Below, piece by piece: positions 63,283 through 64,000 of a stretch of 64,000 nucleotides of DNA. This DNA is from Clostridiaceae bacterium (GTDB lineage: Bacteria; Bacillota; Clostridia; Tissierellales; Sporanaerobacteraceae). The position numbers were made by a program, and so were the translations under genes. The notes below the pieces were generated by a model that was given only the letters and a program-made list of their open reading frames with translations, did not search any database and was not told where the DNA came from. The stretch lies in NCBI GenBank assembly GCA_019391515.1, contig JAHXQP010000024.1, positions 113,978-177,977 on the forward strand. Direction: 5' to 3'. Within the stretch, counting starts at the first letter, position 1, and the number at the start of each line of letters is the position of its first letter.

Positions 63283-63849
63283 ATGAAAAAAATATATCTT
63301 CCTACTATAATTATTATTGTTTTACTATTATTGTCTTCTTGTAATACAAAAAATCAAAATGATATGTTAAATGTGGTTGTTGACACAGAAAAAATCGACC
63401 ATAAATTTTCAAATTTTAAAATAACCTATGATGAATATATAGATAATATCCAAAAATATTTTACCGATAATTATAATGAAGAACATCACTATAATAGAAG
63501 GTATGTCCCAGATCCGACTGATTTGAAAAATCTTAATAAAAGCCAATTAGAAGATATTAGAAAAGATTTAAGTGATCAATCCAATATATCGGTAGACATA
63601 TCTAAACCTTATAGTGATAACAAAGAAGCTTACTATGTATTTACTAAGTCTACTGTTGATTCTAAAGATACAGAAATGGAGAAATTAATTATAACTAGAA
63701 AATATAGACTGACTAAAAAAGATAATATGTGGAAGATTATGGGGTTAGAACAAAGTATATTAGGTAAAGAAACTCCTGAAGATAATCTAAAATATACTAC
63801 AAAAGATAATAAAAAAGTTGAGTATATAAAAACTATAAATATCGACTAA
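63283..63849 (+). CDS. Small lipoprotein of unknown function
   Basis: 188 residues. Lipobox LSSC (Cys20) after a hydrophobic signal segment, then a charged domain with several aromatic residues (YDEYIDNIQKYFTDNYNEEHH). I recognise no family. It stands alone between the YkvI gene and the 5S rRNA gene. Confidence 0.75.
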   Translation: MKKIYLPTIIIIVLLLLSSCNTKNQNDMLNVVVDTEKIDHKFSNFKITYDEYIDNIQKYFTDNYNEEHHYNRRYVPDPTDLKNLNKSQLEDIRKDLSDQSNISVDISKPYSDNKEAYYVFTKSTVDSKDTEMEKLIITRKYRLTKKDNMWKIMGLEQSILGKETPEDNLKYTTKDNKKVEYIKTINID

Positions 63850-63903
63850 AATAAAAAAACCCTACCTCGACCTACGAGATAGAGCTTTTATTTCTATGTA
63901 TTT

Positions 63904-64000
63904 GGATCTGGCAACTTCCTACTCTCCCAGAGCGTTACCACTCAAGTACCATAGGCGTTAGGAGGCTTAACTGCTGTGTTCGGTATGGGAACAGGTGTGA
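63904..64000 (-). rRNA. rrf: 5S ribosomal RNA, 3' part (5' part beyond the window)
   Basis: The minus strand reads TCACACCTGTTCCCATACCG, then CCGAACACAGCAGTTAAGCC and ends AGGAAGTTGCCAGATCC, the standard bacterial 5S sequence. An rRNA operon therefore lies to the right, transcribed leftwards. Confidence 0.96.

Noticed and set aside
1..64000. CRISPR array, prophage or replication origin
   Set aside because: I saw no regularly spaced repeats, phage structural genes or DnaA-box clusters. The dnaB, DnaD and DnaI genes are usual chromosomal neighbours and do not mark an origin here.

Overview
The window is AT-rich (roughly 30 % GC by eye) DNA from a Gram-positive anaerobe of the Clostridia/Tissierellia type. 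This placement is inference. It rests on an amino-acid fermentation gene set (indolepyruvate:ferredoxin oxidoreductase, butyrate kinase, BrnQ), T-box and cobalamin riboswitch control, the gdpP-rplI-dnaB and rpsF-ssb-rpsR clusters, DnaD/DnaI-type helicase loading, a YedF/DUF3343 selenium pair, and several TTG start codons. Most genes lie on the minus strand. A 5S rRNA gene enters from the right edge, also on the minus strand.

Layout. 1-9.1 kb: a partial DUF1622 protein, then butyrate kinase, a HisC-like aminotransferase, iorB-iorA, brnQ and a PrpR-type sigma-54 activator. I found -24/-12 promoters before iorA and brnQ, and related long inverted repeats about 100 bp upstream of each. 9.3-11.1 kb: tRNA-Glu, tRNA-Gln and gltX. 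11.3-16.1 kb: a SurA-like gene broken by one stop codon, then a lactococcin-972-like bacteriocin cassette (peptide, two membrane subunits, ATPase) flanked by 153-bp direct repeats of the cobC 3' end. 16.2-19.3 kb: cobalamin nucleotide-loop genes cobT-cobU-cobS-cobC behind a cobalamin riboswitch. 19.4-21.3 kb: a small plus-strand operon (DUF5685, J-domain protein, membrane protein). 21.3-31.1 kb: NSS transporter, DUF2935 protein, tadA, DD-carboxypeptidase, M1 peptidase, serS with its T-box, a PfoR/PTS-IIC-like membrane protein next to the niacin repressor NiaR, and four tRNAs. 31.1-34.6 kb: a B12-type ABC importer plus a CGGC protein behind a second cobalamin riboswitch.

34.7-49.7 kb is mostly housekeeping: DnaI and DnaD, an HD-GYP protein, an acetyltransferase, an FprA flavoprotein, dnaB, rplI, gdpP, YybS, MazG-like, an ECF S component, rpsR, ssb, rpsF, an aminotransferase, DUF951 and MscS. 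49.4-55.2 kb: DUF3343-YedF, a SHOCT-like/DUF2089 operon, CvpA, a beta-propeller-like protein and a MocR regulator. 55.2-60.8 kb: a second sigma-54 module with a GntP permease, a 3-hydroxyacyl-CoA dehydrogenase family protein, 3-hydroxybutyrate dehydrogenase and their activator. The two dehydrogenase promoters share an identical 16-mer. 60.9-64 kb: a hydrolase remnant, an intact alpha/beta hydrolase, a YkvI-type membrane protein, a lipoprotein and 5S rRNA.

The strongest biological themes are two separate sigma-54 regulons each next to its own activator, a bacteriocin cassette that carries a scar of its insertion, and a cobalamin salvage system split between two riboswitch-controlled operons. 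I saw no CRISPR array, prophage, transposase or integrase.
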